DNA of 64,000 nucleotides, from the NCBI GenBank assembly GCA_944358375.1, contig CALVQT010000002.1, positions 124,001 to 188,000 of the forward strand. The letters run 5' to 3'. The first letter of the stretch is position 1. Every line of letters begins with the position of its first letter. The translations under genes and the position numbers were made by a program. Positions 51,015-60,349 of this stretch are shown in pieces. Under the pieces are notes generated by a model. It was given only the letters and a program-made list of their open reading frames with translations, did not search any database and was not told the DNA's origin. Origin of the DNA: an uncultured Bacilli bacterium (lineage in GTDB: Bacteria > Bacillota_I > Bacilli_A > RF39 > UBA660).

Positions 51015-52220
51015 ATGTATAGAAAAACGTATATTGAAGTTGATTTAGATAATTTATCTAATAATGTTAAAAATATAATTAATAAATTTAATAATTATAA
51101 GTATTATATTGCTATGGTAAAGGCAAATGCATATAATCATGGTATGTATATTATTAATGATCTTATTAATAGTGGAATTAATTATTTAGCAGTTTCATCC
51201 TTAGATGAAGCTATATTAATTAGAAAATATAATAAGAATATTCCTATTTTATGTAGTGAAATAATTGATTTAGAATATCTAGATACTATTATTGATAATA
51301 ATGTGACTATTAGTGTGTGTGATATAAATTACACTAAAAAATTAGTCGATAAAGTTAAAAGTGATAAAATAAAAGTTCATATTAAAATAGATAGTGGTAT
51401 GAATAGATTAGGAGTTAGTAAAAAACATGAATTTAATGAAATATATAAATTACTATTAGAAAATAATAACTTATATTTAGAAGGATTATATACTCATTTT
51501 GCTACTCCTGGTGTTAGTGATAATTTTTATGACATTCAAGTAGAACGCTTTAAAGATATAGTTTCTGATATTGATTTAAATACTATAGATATTATACATA
51601 TGAGTAGTAGTTTTATATTATTTGCCCATCCTAAATTATCCTTTGCTAATGGATGTAGAATAGGTACTGCTATATATGGATATGATATTTCTTTAAAATC
51701 ATTAAATAATAGTCCATTAAATATATTAAAAAAAATTAGAACTAACTATTTAATAAAAAAATATAATATAAGTAAAACTATTAAAGACATTGATGTTGAC
51801 TTGAAAAAATGCTTTAAAATAAAAACTAATATTATGCAAATTAAAAACATTAAAAAAGGTGATAAAGTAGGATATGGATTATTATATGAAGCCAAATATG
51901 ATCAAAGAATAGCCATTCTTCCAATTGGATATGATGATGGTATTGGAATTAATCATAAAGATAGATATGTTTTAATCAATAATAAAAGATATAACGTAAT
52001 TGGTGAAATATCTATGTGTATGATGTGTATAGAAATAGATAATAGTGTTAAAATTAATGATATAGTAACAATAGTGGGAGATGATATAACTCTTGGATAT
52101 ATAGCAAGATTAAATAATACATCTTTTCATAATACACTTATAAATATAGGCAAACTATTACCAAGAGTATATATAAAAAATAATAAGATTATTTATAAGG
52201 AGGATTATTATGGCTCTTAG
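51015..52220 (+). CDS. alr: Alanine racemase
   Basis: PLP enzyme making D-alanine for peptidoglycan. It has 401 residues. The PLP lysine lies in YIAMVKANAYNHG (K36; usual AYGHG reads AYNHG). DSGMNRLG, the barrel segment, and GTAIYGYD are present. The catalytic Tyr is in VGYGLLYEA (usual VSYGRT...), and GEISMCMMCIEID contributes to the active site. There is a lysine/isoleucine-rich insertion of about 25 residues between GTAIYGYD and the C-terminal domain. It overlaps the ATP-grasp gene by 11 bases. Function is likely, though two motifs are divergent. Confidence 0.92.
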   Translation: MYRKTYIEVDLDNLSNNVKNIINKFNNYKYYIAMVKANAYNHGMYIINDLINSGINYLAVSSLDEAILIRKYNKNIPILCSEIIDLEYLDTIIDNNVTISVCDINYTKKLVDKVKSDKIKVHIKIDSGMNRLGVSKKHEFNEIYKLLLENNNLYLEGLYTHFATPGVSDNFYDIQVERFKDIVSDIDLNTIDIIHMSSSFILFAHPKLSFANGCRIGTAIYGYDISLKSLNNSPLNILKKIRTNYLIKKYNISKTIKDIDVDLKKCFKIKTNIMQIKNIKKGDKVGYGLLYEAKYDQRIAILPIGYDDGIGINHKDRYVLINNKRYNVIGEISMCMMCIEIDNSVKINDIVTIVGDDITLGYIARLNNTSFHNTLINIGKLLPRVYIKNNKIIYKEDYYGS

Positions 52221-53229
52221 AAATGTTATGATAGCAAAAATTAAAGCTATTAATTATGAAAAATTAGATAAATTAGCAAGTGATATTGCAATACGTAATA
52301 ATAAAAGTAAATTATATGTTAAACTTGATATGATTAAAAATTTTTTACAGTATGGTATTGGATATACTGATTATTTAAAGGGTGATTATATTAATTTAAC
52401 TAAAGAGCAAAAGAAAACTTTTGTAACAACTAAATCATATTATAAATTATTAAAATATTTAAATAAATCTACATATTTATCAACTATGTCAGATAAATTA
52501 GTATTTAATAAAATATTTAAAGATTTTTTAGGAAGAGAGTTTATTGACTTAAGAAGTACAACTTTAGAAGAATTTACTAAATTTATTAAGAATAAAAAAG
52601 TTATATTTGCAAAACCACCTACTGATTTTGGGGGGCATGGAATTGAGAAAATAGTACTTAAAGATGTTAAAAATATTGAAAATTTATATAAAGAATTAAA
52701 GAAGAAAAAATTAAATTTAATTGAAGAAGAAATTGTACAGCATGAAGAATTAGACAAATTAAATCCATATGCAGTCAACTCCTTTAGAGTAGTTACTTTA
52801 GTTAAAAATAATAAAGCATATATTATTGGAAATGCTCTTAGAATAAATATTGATGATTCAATTGCAATTGGATGTTCTGATGCATATATGAGGCTTAGTG
52901 AAGATGGTAAAATATCAAGTAGAGTAGTTGATGATGTAGCTAATATATATGAGGAACACCCTATTAAAAAAATCAAGTTTAATACTGTAGAAGTTCCATA
53001 TGTAAAAGAAGCTTATGAGATGGCTTTAAAGGCAGCTATGGTTGTACCTGAAGTAAGATATGTTGGGTGGGATATCGCTATTACTAAAGATGGTCCTGTT
53101 ATTATGGAGGGAAATGAATATCCTAGTTATGGATTAGTTCAATTTTATTTATTTAATGATGAGCATGAAGGACATTTAAAAATTATATCTAAAATATTAG
53201 GTGATGAGATGGAAAAGATAGATCTATGA
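52210..53229 (+). CDS. ATP-grasp protein (sugar-transfer-associated type)
   Basis: 339 residues. Ligands of the ATP-grasp fold are visible: VIFAKPPTDFGGHGIEKIVL (the loop), EEEIVQHEELDKLNP, NSFRVVTLV, RINIDDSIAIG, WDIAITKDGPVIMEGNEYP (Mg-binding Glu/Asn). The pattern fits the ATPgrasp_ST family found near surface-polysaccharide genes; some relatives ligate amino acids or phosphates. It starts inside alr (overlap 11 bases) with AAGGAGG upstream, and the flippase gene overlaps it by four bases. It may add something to a cell-wall precursor or teichoic-acid-like polymer. The substrate is not determined. Confidence 0.85.
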   Translation: MALRNVMIAKIKAINYEKLDKLASDIAIRNNKSKLYVKLDMIKNFLQYGIGYTDYLKGDYINLTKEQKKTFVTTKSYYKLLKYLNKSTYLSTMSDKLVFNKIFKDFLGREFIDLRSTTLEEFTKFIKNKKVIFAKPPTDFGGHGIEKIVLKDVKNIENLYKELKKKKLNLIEEEIVQHEELDKLNPYAVNSFRVVTLVKNNKAYIIGNALRINIDDSIAIGCSDAYMRLSEDGKISSRVVDDVANIYEEHPIKKIKFNTVEVPYVKEAYEMALKAAMVVPEVRYVGWDIAITKDGPVIMEGNEYPSYGLVQFYLFNDEHEGHLKIISKILGDEMEKIDL

Positions 53230-54881
53230 AAAAGGTAAATAAAAGAAAGTTAATTACAAATAGTTTTATAGAAGGAACTATTATTACCTCTATATTACTA
53301 ATAATTATAAAAATATTAGGTGCGGTTTATGTAATTCCATTTTATAAAATTATAGGTGAGTCTGGTGGTACTTTATATAGTTATGCTTATAGTGTATATA
53401 ATTTGTTTTTAAATATTTCAACTGCAGGAATACCTATAGCAATGAGTATGATTATAAGTGAATATATAGCTTTAAATATGTTTGATGCTAAAGAACGAGC
53501 ATATAAACAAGGTAAAAAAATAATTGGTATACTTGCAATAATAAGTTTTATATTGGTGTTTTTTGGTTCTAGTATAATAGCTAAGTTTTTATTATCTGAT
53601 GTTGCTGGTGGACACACTATAAAAGAAGTATCTAATGTTATTAAAGCAATTTCTCCATGTTTACTTATTATTCCATTTTTAAGTATATTAAGAGGTTACA
53701 TGCAAGGACATAAGTTTGTTGTTCCTACTTCTATAGCTCAAGTAATTGAACAAATAGTAAGAATTTTTTTTGTCTTAGTAGGGTCATTTATATCAATTAA
53801 ATTATTAAAGATGGACATCCCAAGTGGAGTTTCAATAGCACTTTTAGGTACTTTTTTTGGAGGTATAACTGCATATATTTATTTAAGATTAAAAGTTAAA
53901 AATAATGCTGAAGCTTTTGAAAAACAAGATAAAAGAGATCCCACAAGTAATAAATCAATAATAAATAAAATAATTAAATATGCAACCCCAATTGTATTAA
54001 TAGCTATAACGGATAATATTTATACTCTTGTAGATATTAAATTAATAATTAAAGGACTTAATATGATAGGTTTTACTGCAATGGAAAGTGAAATAGTATC
54101 TGGAATAGTTGCGACTTGGGCGCCAAAAATTTGTACTATTATTATTACTATTTCTATGGCACTTACTACTAATATAATTCCACATATAACATCTAATTTT
54201 ATTAAAAAAGATATGAAAGCAGTGAATTATAGAATAAATCAAGCATTATCTACTATGCTAATAATTACTATTCCTATGTCTGTATTATTAATTCTATTAT
54301 CTAAAGAAACATATTTTATATTTTATGGAGCTAGCGAATATGGATATATGATATTAAAATTTTCTAGTATTAGTCATATTTTTTTAGGAATATGGAGTGT
54401 TCTTAGTGTAACATTACAAAGTATGAAAAAGTTTAAACAAATATATATATATTCAATAATAGGACTTATCTTAAATGCATTACTTGATATACCATTAATA
54501 TTATTATTTAATAAGATAGGACTTCCATCATATGTAGCGACAGTAATAGCTACTTGTATTGGATATTTATCTTCTATAGTTCTAGCTATTAGATATTTAA
54601 AATTAGAAATGAAAATAAATTATTCAAATACAATTATTTTATTAAGAAAATTAATATTACCATGTATATTAATAATAATACCAATCATAATAATCAAATA
54701 TTATATAAATGTAGAACTTAATGTTATCACATCATTAATATCATTATTTATATATGGTATGTATGGTATTATTATATATTTGTTAATGATGTATAAAAAT
54801 GGATGTTTATCCTCTGTTTTTTCTGAGGAATTTATAAATAAAGTATTAGTTAAATTACATTTGAAAAATAACAATTATTAA
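53226..54881 (+). CDS. MurJ/SpoVB-type lipid flippase (YtgP-like)
   Basis: 551 residues, with about 14 hydrophobic helices, of the MOP/MVF superfamily. The N-terminus NSFIEGTIITSILLIIIKILG and following GAVYVIPFYKIIGESGGTLY match YtgP/SpoVB proteins, with ISPCLLIIPFLSILRGYMQG in the fifth helix region. Such proteins flip lipid II (YtgP/MurJ) or help cortex synthesis (SpoVB). The start overlaps the ATP-grasp gene by four bases. It is the last gene of a compact operon with alr. Which of the two it is cannot be decided by eye. Confidence 0.88.
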   Translation: MKKVNKRKLITNSFIEGTIITSILLIIIKILGAVYVIPFYKIIGESGGTLYSYAYSVYNLFLNISTAGIPIAMSMIISEYIALNMFDAKERAYKQGKKIIGILAIISFILVFFGSSIIAKFLLSDVAGGHTIKEVSNVIKAISPCLLIIPFLSILRGYMQGHKFVVPTSIAQVIEQIVRIFFVLVGSFISIKLLKMDIPSGVSIALLGTFFGGITAYIYLRLKVKNNAEAFEKQDKRDPTSNKSIINKIIKYATPIVLIAITDNIYTLVDIKLIIKGLNMIGFTAMESEIVSGIVATWAPKICTIIITISMALTTNIIPHITSNFIKKDMKAVNYRINQALSTMLIITIPMSVLLILLSKETYFIFYGASEYGYMILKFSSISHIFLGIWSVLSVTLQSMKKFKQIYIYSIIGLILNALLDIPLILLFNKIGLPSYVATVIATCIGYLSSIVLAIRYLKLEMKINYSNTIILLRKLILPCILIIIPIIIIKYYINVELNVITSLISLFIYGMYGIIIYLLMMYKNGCLSSVFSEEFINKVLVKLHLKNNNY

Positions 54882-54884
54882 TAA

Positions 54885-54913
54885 AATAGAGAAAATAATA
54901 TTCTCTGTTTTTT
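54885..54913 (+). terminator. Terminator of alr operon
   Basis: AATAGAGAA (54885-54893) pairs with TTCTCTGTT (54901-54909, one G-U), loop AATAATA, then T run. A second, weaker hairpin with T run lies at 54986-55019. Confidence 0.8.
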
Positions 54914-55031
54914 AGTACACTTATATTACTAAATTAAGCAAAAAAGATAGTTATAATTAAATATTAAGAAATAAATTTTAATAGAAGATATATGATGATA
55001 TAATTTATATCTTTTTTTTATCTATAAAAAT

Positions 55032-55040
55032 TGATATAAT
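55032..55040 (+). promoter_or_regulatory. Extended -10 promoter of yqeG-yqeH
   Basis: TGATATAAT, 21 bases before the yqeG-like start. A second copy of the same nonamer lies at 54996-55004 within the weak hairpin. Confidence 0.6.
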
Positions 55041-55060
55041 TTTAGTTAAGGAAGTGTAGT

Positions 55061-55585
55061 ATGATAGAAAATTTTGTACCTGATATTTATGAAAAAAGTA
55101 TTTACTATATAAATTATGAAAAATTATATAAAAAGGGTATTAGGTGTATACTATTTGATGTAGATAATACAATAACACCTAGTCATGTAAACAAACCAAC
55201 TAAAAAATTAAAAAGATTGTTTGATACATTAAAAGATATGGGATTTAAATTAATAATTGTATCAAATGCTCCTAAATATAGAGTAGAACCATTTAAAAAC
55301 GAATTGTGTGTAGATGCTTGTGCTTTTTCGTTAAAACCAAATAAAAATAAATATATTAGGATTATGAATAAGTTTAAATATAAATCATCTGAAATAGCAG
55401 CGGTAGGAGATCAATTATTAACAGATATATATGGTGCTAATAAATTAGATATAACTAGTATATTAGTAAATCCGCTATCTTCAAGAGACTATAGTATTAC
55501 AATTATTAATAGAATAATTGAGAAGTTTATATATGATAGATTAAATAAAAAAGATTTATTAATAAGGGGAAAATATTATGAATAA
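55061..55585 (+). CDS. YqeG-like HAD phosphatase
   Basis: 174 residues. HAD motif I is LFDVDNTITPSH (Asp nucleophile), motif II Ser is in LIIVSNAP, motif III Lys in LKPNKNK and motif IV in GDQLLTDIYGAN. It matches the YqeG family (HAD-IIIA, phosphatidylglycerolphosphatase-like) found beside yqeH in Bacillus. GGAAGTG precedes the start, and the end overlaps yqeH by 8 bases. The natural substrate is uncertain; related YqeG-family proteins have been linked to phosphatidylglycerophosphate. Confidence 0.92.
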   Translation: MIENFVPDIYEKSIYYINYEKLYKKGIRCILFDVDNTITPSHVNKPTKKLKRLFDTLKDMGFKLIIVSNAPKYRVEPFKNELCVDACAFSLKPNKNKYIRIMNKFKYKSSEIAAVGDQLLTDIYGANKLDITSILVNPLSSRDYSITIINRIIEKFIYDRLNKKDLLIRGKYYE

Positions 55586-56582
55586 AAAGAAATGCATAGG
55601 TTGTGGGTGTACTTTGCAATATGATAATGTAAATAAAGAGGGATTTATTAAACTAAGTATATATGATAAGGCATCATATTGTGAAAGGTGTTTTAAAATT
55701 ATTCACTATGGTGAATATAGTGTTTTAGACAAAAAGATAGACACTGATGGAATTATTAGGAATATAAACAGCGATAATCTTTCTAGTGTTGCTTTTTTAG
55801 TTGATGCATTAAATATAAATGAAAATGTTAAAAAATATATAAATAGATTTAAAAATAATAAATATATATTAATTACTAAAAAAGATATATTACCTAAGAG
55901 TATTAAAGAAAAAAAATTGATTGAATATGTTAAAAATAATATATATAATACTGATAAGATAATGTGCATTAGTTCAGTTAAAAATTATCATATGGATGAA
56001 TTCTTAGAATTAATGAGAAAAGATAATGTAAGAAGATTATATATAGTTGGATTTACAAATAGTGGTAAAAGTACTTTTATAAATCATTTACTTACTAGTA
56101 ATTTAAAAGTACCAACTATTACAACTAGTTTTGTGCCAAATACAACTGCATCTTATATAACAATTAAATTAACTAATAAATTTACAGTTGTTGATACACC
56201 CGGTTTTATAGATAATAATGCTATATATAATTTTATAGAATATAAAAAAACTATTAAATTTTATCCTAAAAAAGAAATTAAAGTTAAAACATTTCAAGTT
56301 AGAAGTTTTTATTCAATAGTAATAAATGATATATTAAGAATTGAAAATATATCTAATAAGTTTAATAGTTTTAGTTTTTATATGAGTGATAAATTAAGAT
56401 ATGAAAAAATTAAAAGTAAAAATGATAAATTAAGAATATTACAAAATATAAATATAGATATAAATGAACCAACTGATATATTGATTAATGGGCTTGGATT
56501 TATTAGAATTAGTAGAGTTGGTAGTGTTAAATTATATGTTTTAGATAGTAAATTAGTTAGTATAAGAAAGAGTATGATTTAA
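55578..56582 (+). CDS. yqeH: YqeH, circularly permuted ribosome-assembly GTPase
   Basis: 334 residues. The N-terminal zinc finger has CIGCGCTLQYDN and CERCFK (two CxxC). The GTPase motifs occur in permuted order: TKKDILPKS (G4), SSVKNY (G5), GFTNSGKST (G1), TTSFVPNTT (G2 region) and DTPGF (G3). YqeH acts in 30S ribosome assembly. It is about 30 residues shorter than the Bacillus protein. It is coupled to yqeG and ends right before mutL. Confidence 0.93.
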   Translation: MNKKKCIGCGCTLQYDNVNKEGFIKLSIYDKASYCERCFKIIHYGEYSVLDKKIDTDGIIRNINSDNLSSVAFLVDALNINENVKKYINRFKNNKYILITKKDILPKSIKEKKLIEYVKNNIYNTDKIMCISSVKNYHMDEFLELMRKDNVRRLYIVGFTNSGKSTFINHLLTSNLKVPTITTSFVPNTTASYITIKLTNKFTVVDTPGFIDNNAIYNFIEYKKTIKFYPKKEIKVKTFQVRSFYSIVINDILRIENISNKFNSFSFYMSDKLRYEKIKSKNDKLRILQNINIDINEPTDILINGLGFIRISRVGSVKLYVLDSKLVSIRKSMI

Positions 56583-58361
56583 ATGAATAAAATTAGTGTT
56601 ATGTCTGAAAATTTAGCAAATAAAATTGCAGCAGGAGAAGTTGTTGAGAGAATTGCTAATGTAGTTAAAGAATTAGTTGAAAATAGTATTGATGCTCAAA
56701 GTAAAAATATTAAAATAGAACTGCTAGAATCTGGAACTAAATTAATTAAAGTTGTTGATGATGGATGTGGTATGTCTTATGAGGATGCTAAATTATGTTT
56801 TAGTAGGCATGCTACTAGTAAAATACATAATGAAAATGATTTATTTTTTATTTCTACTCTTGGATTTAGAGGTGAAGCATTAGCAGCTATTAGTAGTGTT
56901 TCTAATATAATTTTAGATACATATGATTCAAATGAATCAACTAAAATAAATATTAAATTTGGTAATATTATTAATGAAGAAGTAGGTAGTTTAAAAATAG
57001 GAACTACTATTGAAGTAAGAGAATTGTTTTACAATACACCAGCAAGACTTAAATTTATGAAAAGTTTAAATACTGAATTATTTCATTGCATTGACTTTAT
57101 CGAAAAAATTGCTTTATCTCATCCCAATATATCATTTACTTTAATAAATGATAATAAAGAGTTAATTAAAACTAGTGGTAGTAATGATTTATATAAAACA
57201 ATACATGAAATATTTGGTTATAATATTACTAAAAACATGATTAAAATAGAAGCTGAAAATTACGATTATAGTATATATGGTTATATAAGTAACTTAAATA
57301 TTCAAAAATCTAATAAAAATAGTATGGTAACATTTGTTAATGAAAGAGTTGTGACTAATGTTAATGTAAATAGAACTATTAAAGATGCATATCATACAAT
57401 ACTTGCAGAAAATAAATATCCAATAGTCGTTATTTTTATACAAACGGATCCTACTTTAATAGATGTAAATATTCATCCTACTAAACAAGATATTAAATTT
57501 TCTAAGTTAGAGAGTTTAAGTGAATTATTATTTAATACAATTAAAGATGTTTTATATAAAGCAAATAATATATTTAAAGGTTATAGTGAAACTAATATAG
57601 TTGAGGATATAAAACAAGACAATGTATATAGTAATAGTTCAATTAGAGTATATAATGCCCCAGTAATTGAAGAAAATATTGAAGAAGAATCAAAACCACA
57701 AAAAATAGAAAATCTTCGTGTGTCTTTTAATGTATCTGAGGATAATATTATCTATAATGAAGAAGATTATGATAAGAATAAAATATTAGTTAAACCAGTT
57801 GGATTAGCTCTTGGAACTTATTTAATTGCACAAGATGAAGATATTATGTATATGATAGATATCCATGCTGCCAATGAAAGAATTAATTATGAAAAATATT
57901 TAAAAGCATTAAAAGACGATAAATCATATAAAATAGGGATGCTCATTCCATTACAACTAGAATATTCGCATAATGAATTTATGAATATATTATCAAATTT
58001 AGAAAACATAAAAGCTCTTGGTTTTGATGTAAGTGAATTTGGTAGTAATACTTTTAGAGTGACTGCACATCCAACATGGTTAAAAGAAGGTTATGAAATC
58101 GAAAGCACTAAGAGAATATTTGAGTTAATGGGAGAATTTAAAGATAAATTTGATAGAATTAAATTTAATGAAAAAGCTGCTATTAGATTGGCTTGCAAAA
58201 TGAGTGTCAAAGCAAATACATTTATTGGGTATAATGAGCAAGAAAGACTTTTAAATGATTTATTTAAATGCGAATTTCCATATACATGTCCTCATGGTAG
58301 GCCGACTATTATAAAATATCCTAAATATGAACTTGAAAAGTTATTTAAGAGAGTTAATTAA
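56583..58361 (+). CDS. mutL: MutL, DNA mismatch repair protein
   Basis: 592 residues. GHKL ATPase motifs: IAAGEVVERIANVVKELVEN, VDDGCGM, LGFRGEAL and GTTIEVRELFYNTPARLKFM. The C-terminal domain has the endonuclease segment DIHAANERINYE, matching DQHAxxExxxxE with Gln changed to Ile. The CPHGRPTI segment near the end is also conserved, so nicking activity is possible. The start is ATG 56583, two bases into the yqeH end region. No mutS is in the window. miaA follows 12 bases later. Confidence 0.96.
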   Translation: MNKISVMSENLANKIAAGEVVERIANVVKELVENSIDAQSKNIKIELLESGTKLIKVVDDGCGMSYEDAKLCFSRHATSKIHNENDLFFISTLGFRGEALAAISSVSNIILDTYDSNESTKINIKFGNIINEEVGSLKIGTTIEVRELFYNTPARLKFMKSLNTELFHCIDFIEKIALSHPNISFTLINDNKELIKTSGSNDLYKTIHEIFGYNITKNMIKIEAENYDYSIYGYISNLNIQKSNKNSMVTFVNERVVTNVNVNRTIKDAYHTILAENKYPIVVIFIQTDPTLIDVNIHPTKQDIKFSKLESLSELLFNTIKDVLYKANNIFKGYSETNIVEDIKQDNVYSNSSIRVYNAPVIEENIEEESKPQKIENLRVSFNVSEDNIIYNEEDYDKNKILVKPVGLALGTYLIAQDEDIMYMIDIHAANERINYEKYLKALKDDKSYKIGMLIPLQLEYSHNEFMNILSNLENIKALGFDVSEFGSNTFRVTAHPTWLKEGYEIESTKRIFELMGEFKDKFDRIKFNEKAAIRLACKMSVKANTFIGYNEQERLLNDLFKCEFPYTCPHGRPTIIKYPKYELEKLFKRVN

Positions 58362-58373
58362 TAAGGAGTAATT

Positions 58374-59252
58374 ATGAATAAAATAATATTAATTGTTGGT
58401 CCTACTGGGGTAGGTAAAACAAATATTTCAATTAAAATTGCTAAATATTTAAACGCTGAAATAATAAATGCTGATTCAAGATATATATATAAAGAACCTC
58501 AAATTGCAACTGCAAAAGTAACTAAAGAAGAAATGGATAATATTAAACATCATATGGTAGATGTATGTTCGTTAAACGATGAATATAATATATATAAATT
58601 TCAAAAAGATGGAAGAAAAATATTAAATAGATTAATTAGTGAAAATAAAAATATAGTAATAGTGGGTGGATCTGGATTATATGTAAAAGCATTACTTTAT
58701 AATTATGAATTAGAAAAAGATAAAAATATTATTAAGGATTATTCTAAATATACTAATGAAGAATTAAAAAAAATAATAGATAATATATATGGAAAAAATG
58801 ATATCCATGTAAATAATAGGCAAAGATTAGAAAGATATTTGTTGCATTATGAGAGTAGTGGTAAAATTATTACTAAAACTAATAATATAAATGAAAAACT
58901 ATATAATTTTATATCTATTGGTCTTAAAACAGATAAACAATTGTTATATGATAGAATTAATCAAAGAGTTGATGAGATGTTTAAAGATGGTTTATTAAAT
59001 GAAGCAAAACTATTATATGATTTAAATTATAAAAATTATGATACAATTATTGGATACAAAGAATTAATAGATTATTTTAAGGGAAATATTTCTTTAGATG
59101 AAGCAAAAGATAAAATTAAAAAAGATTCAAGACATTATGCAAAAAGACAAATAACATGGTTTAAAAATCAAATGAATGATATAAAATGGTTTGATGTCAA
59201 TTATGATGATATTAATATTACATTGAGTGAAATAAAAAACTATATTAAATAA
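58374..59252 (+). CDS. miaA: MiaA, tRNA dimethylallyltransferase
   Basis: Adds dimethylallyl to A37 of tRNAs reading UNN codons. 292 residues. The P-loop is LIVGPTGVGKTN. The catalytic Asp lies in INADSRYIY (family: SADSMQVY) and THKPT-like region reads ATAKVT. VIVGGSGLYVKALLYN, RQRLERYL and KDSRHYAKRQITWF follow. AAGGAG lies upstream. It is adjacent to mutL, as in many bacteria. QVY reads YIY, a mild divergence. Confidence 0.95.
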   Translation: MNKIILIVGPTGVGKTNISIKIAKYLNAEIINADSRYIYKEPQIATAKVTKEEMDNIKHHMVDVCSLNDEYNIYKFQKDGRKILNRLISENKNIVIVGGSGLYVKALLYNYELEKDKNIIKDYSKYTNEELKKIIDNIYGKNDIHVNNRQRLERYLLHYESSGKIITKTNNINEKLYNFISIGLKTDKQLLYDRINQRVDEMFKDGLLNEAKLLYDLNYKNYDTIIGYKELIDYFKGNISLDEAKDKIKKDSRHYAKRQITWFKNQMNDIKWFDVNYDDINITLSEIKNYIK

Positions 59253-59292
59253 TTGTTTTATGATAAAATATATATGATATAGAGGTAAAAAT

Positions 59293-60300
59293 ATGAAAAA
59301 TAAAAAATTTGAATTCACTTTCATCCATTTTCTTTTAATTATAATAGTAGTAATGTTTATGATAATAATATTTTTCTTTAGTATCTCAGATAAATATAAT
59401 AAAATAAAATCATTATTATTTATTTCTCAAATTAAAGATATTTATAATTATGTATCTAATAATGATAATACAAATATAGATTTATATTCTAAATATACAA
59501 ATAAAATTGAAATAATTGAAGATGATGAATTAAAATATTGTATAATATTAGATGAAAATAAGAATATTGATAAGTTTGCTGTTGGTAATGATAAATATTA
59601 TATTATGAAAGATGAAAAATTTGATGTTAATTTGATTAATGAAGAAGATATAATTAATGATAAATATCCATATTATTCTTGTAATAGTGTTATGTTTAGT
59701 AATGGAAATAATTGTATAGACGCACAACATACTACATTAAATGATGGAGATGTTTATATAGATGGTATGTTTGAATATAAATATAATTATCATTTAGAAA
59801 TGGTTAATCCTAATGATATTACTCCAGATGTTGAATGGGTATTAAATGATGGAGAAACAAAAGGATGGGGAGTATCAATTATAAATAGAAATGAAGAATA
59901 TATTGGAAAAGTTAATCCATGCACTACAATTAATGATGAACCAGTAATATCTATGAAAAATTTATTTACAAGTTATATGTATGAAAGTGATTTTTCAAAT
60001 TTTGATACAAGAAATGTTATTGATATGAGTTATATGTTTTATTATTATCATGGTAGTAAAGACATTGATTTAAAATCATTTGATACAAGTAAAGTTGAAA
60101 ATATGAGTTATATGTTTAATAGTGCTAATGTAAGAAGTATTGATATGCAAAGTTTTAATATTAATGAAGATGCTAATATAAATAGTTTATTTGGTAATAA
60201 TAGACTATTAACTAAAGTATATATAAAAGATGAAGAAACAAGAAATTTAATTTCTGATAAAAATACGATAAGTGAAAAATTGAATTTTATATTAGAATAA
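59293..60300 (+). CDS. DUF285/BspA-type repeat protein with a pilin-like N-terminal helix
   Basis: 335 residues. After a basic leader, KFEFTFIHFLLIIIVVMFMI is a long hydrophobic helix to about residue 31. It resembles a prepilin start (FTLVELL) but Gly-1 is Glu and Glu+5 is His, so normal processing is unlikely. The middle is an unknown acidic domain (residues 35-215) with a few Cys. Near the C-terminus two DUF285-type repeats are visible, FDTRNVIDMSYMF and FDTSKVENMSYMF, plus a third diverged one. Such repeats occur in surface proteins. GAGG precedes the start. Location is most likely outside the membrane. Function unknown. Confidence 0.8.
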   Translation: MKNKKFEFTFIHFLLIIIVVMFMIIIFFFSISDKYNKIKSLLFISQIKDIYNYVSNNDNTNIDLYSKYTNKIEIIEDDELKYCIILDENKNIDKFAVGNDKYYIMKDEKFDVNLINEEDIINDKYPYYSCNSVMFSNGNNCIDAQHTTLNDGDVYIDGMFEYKYNYHLEMVNPNDITPDVEWVLNDGETKGWGVSIINRNEEYIGKVNPCTTINDEPVISMKNLFTSYMYESDFSNFDTRNVIDMSYMFYYYHGSKDIDLKSFDTSKVENMSYMFNSANVRSIDMQSFNINEDANINSLFGNNRLLTKVYIKDEETRNLISDKNTISEKLNFILE

Positions 60301-60323
60301 AGTAAATTTTTTACTTGTCTTTT
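60300..60323 (+). terminator. Weak terminator before smc
   Basis: AAGTAAA (60300-60306) pairs with TTTACTT (60310-60316), followed by GTCTTTTAAT. Short stem. Confidence 0.5.
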
Positions 60324-60349
60324 AATAATTTGATAGAAAGCGTGATTAT

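Noticed and set aside
52440..52976. 178-residue frame opposite the ATP-grasp gene
   Set aside because: It lies fully antisense to a well-supported gene with correct motifs; composition is that of a shadow frame.
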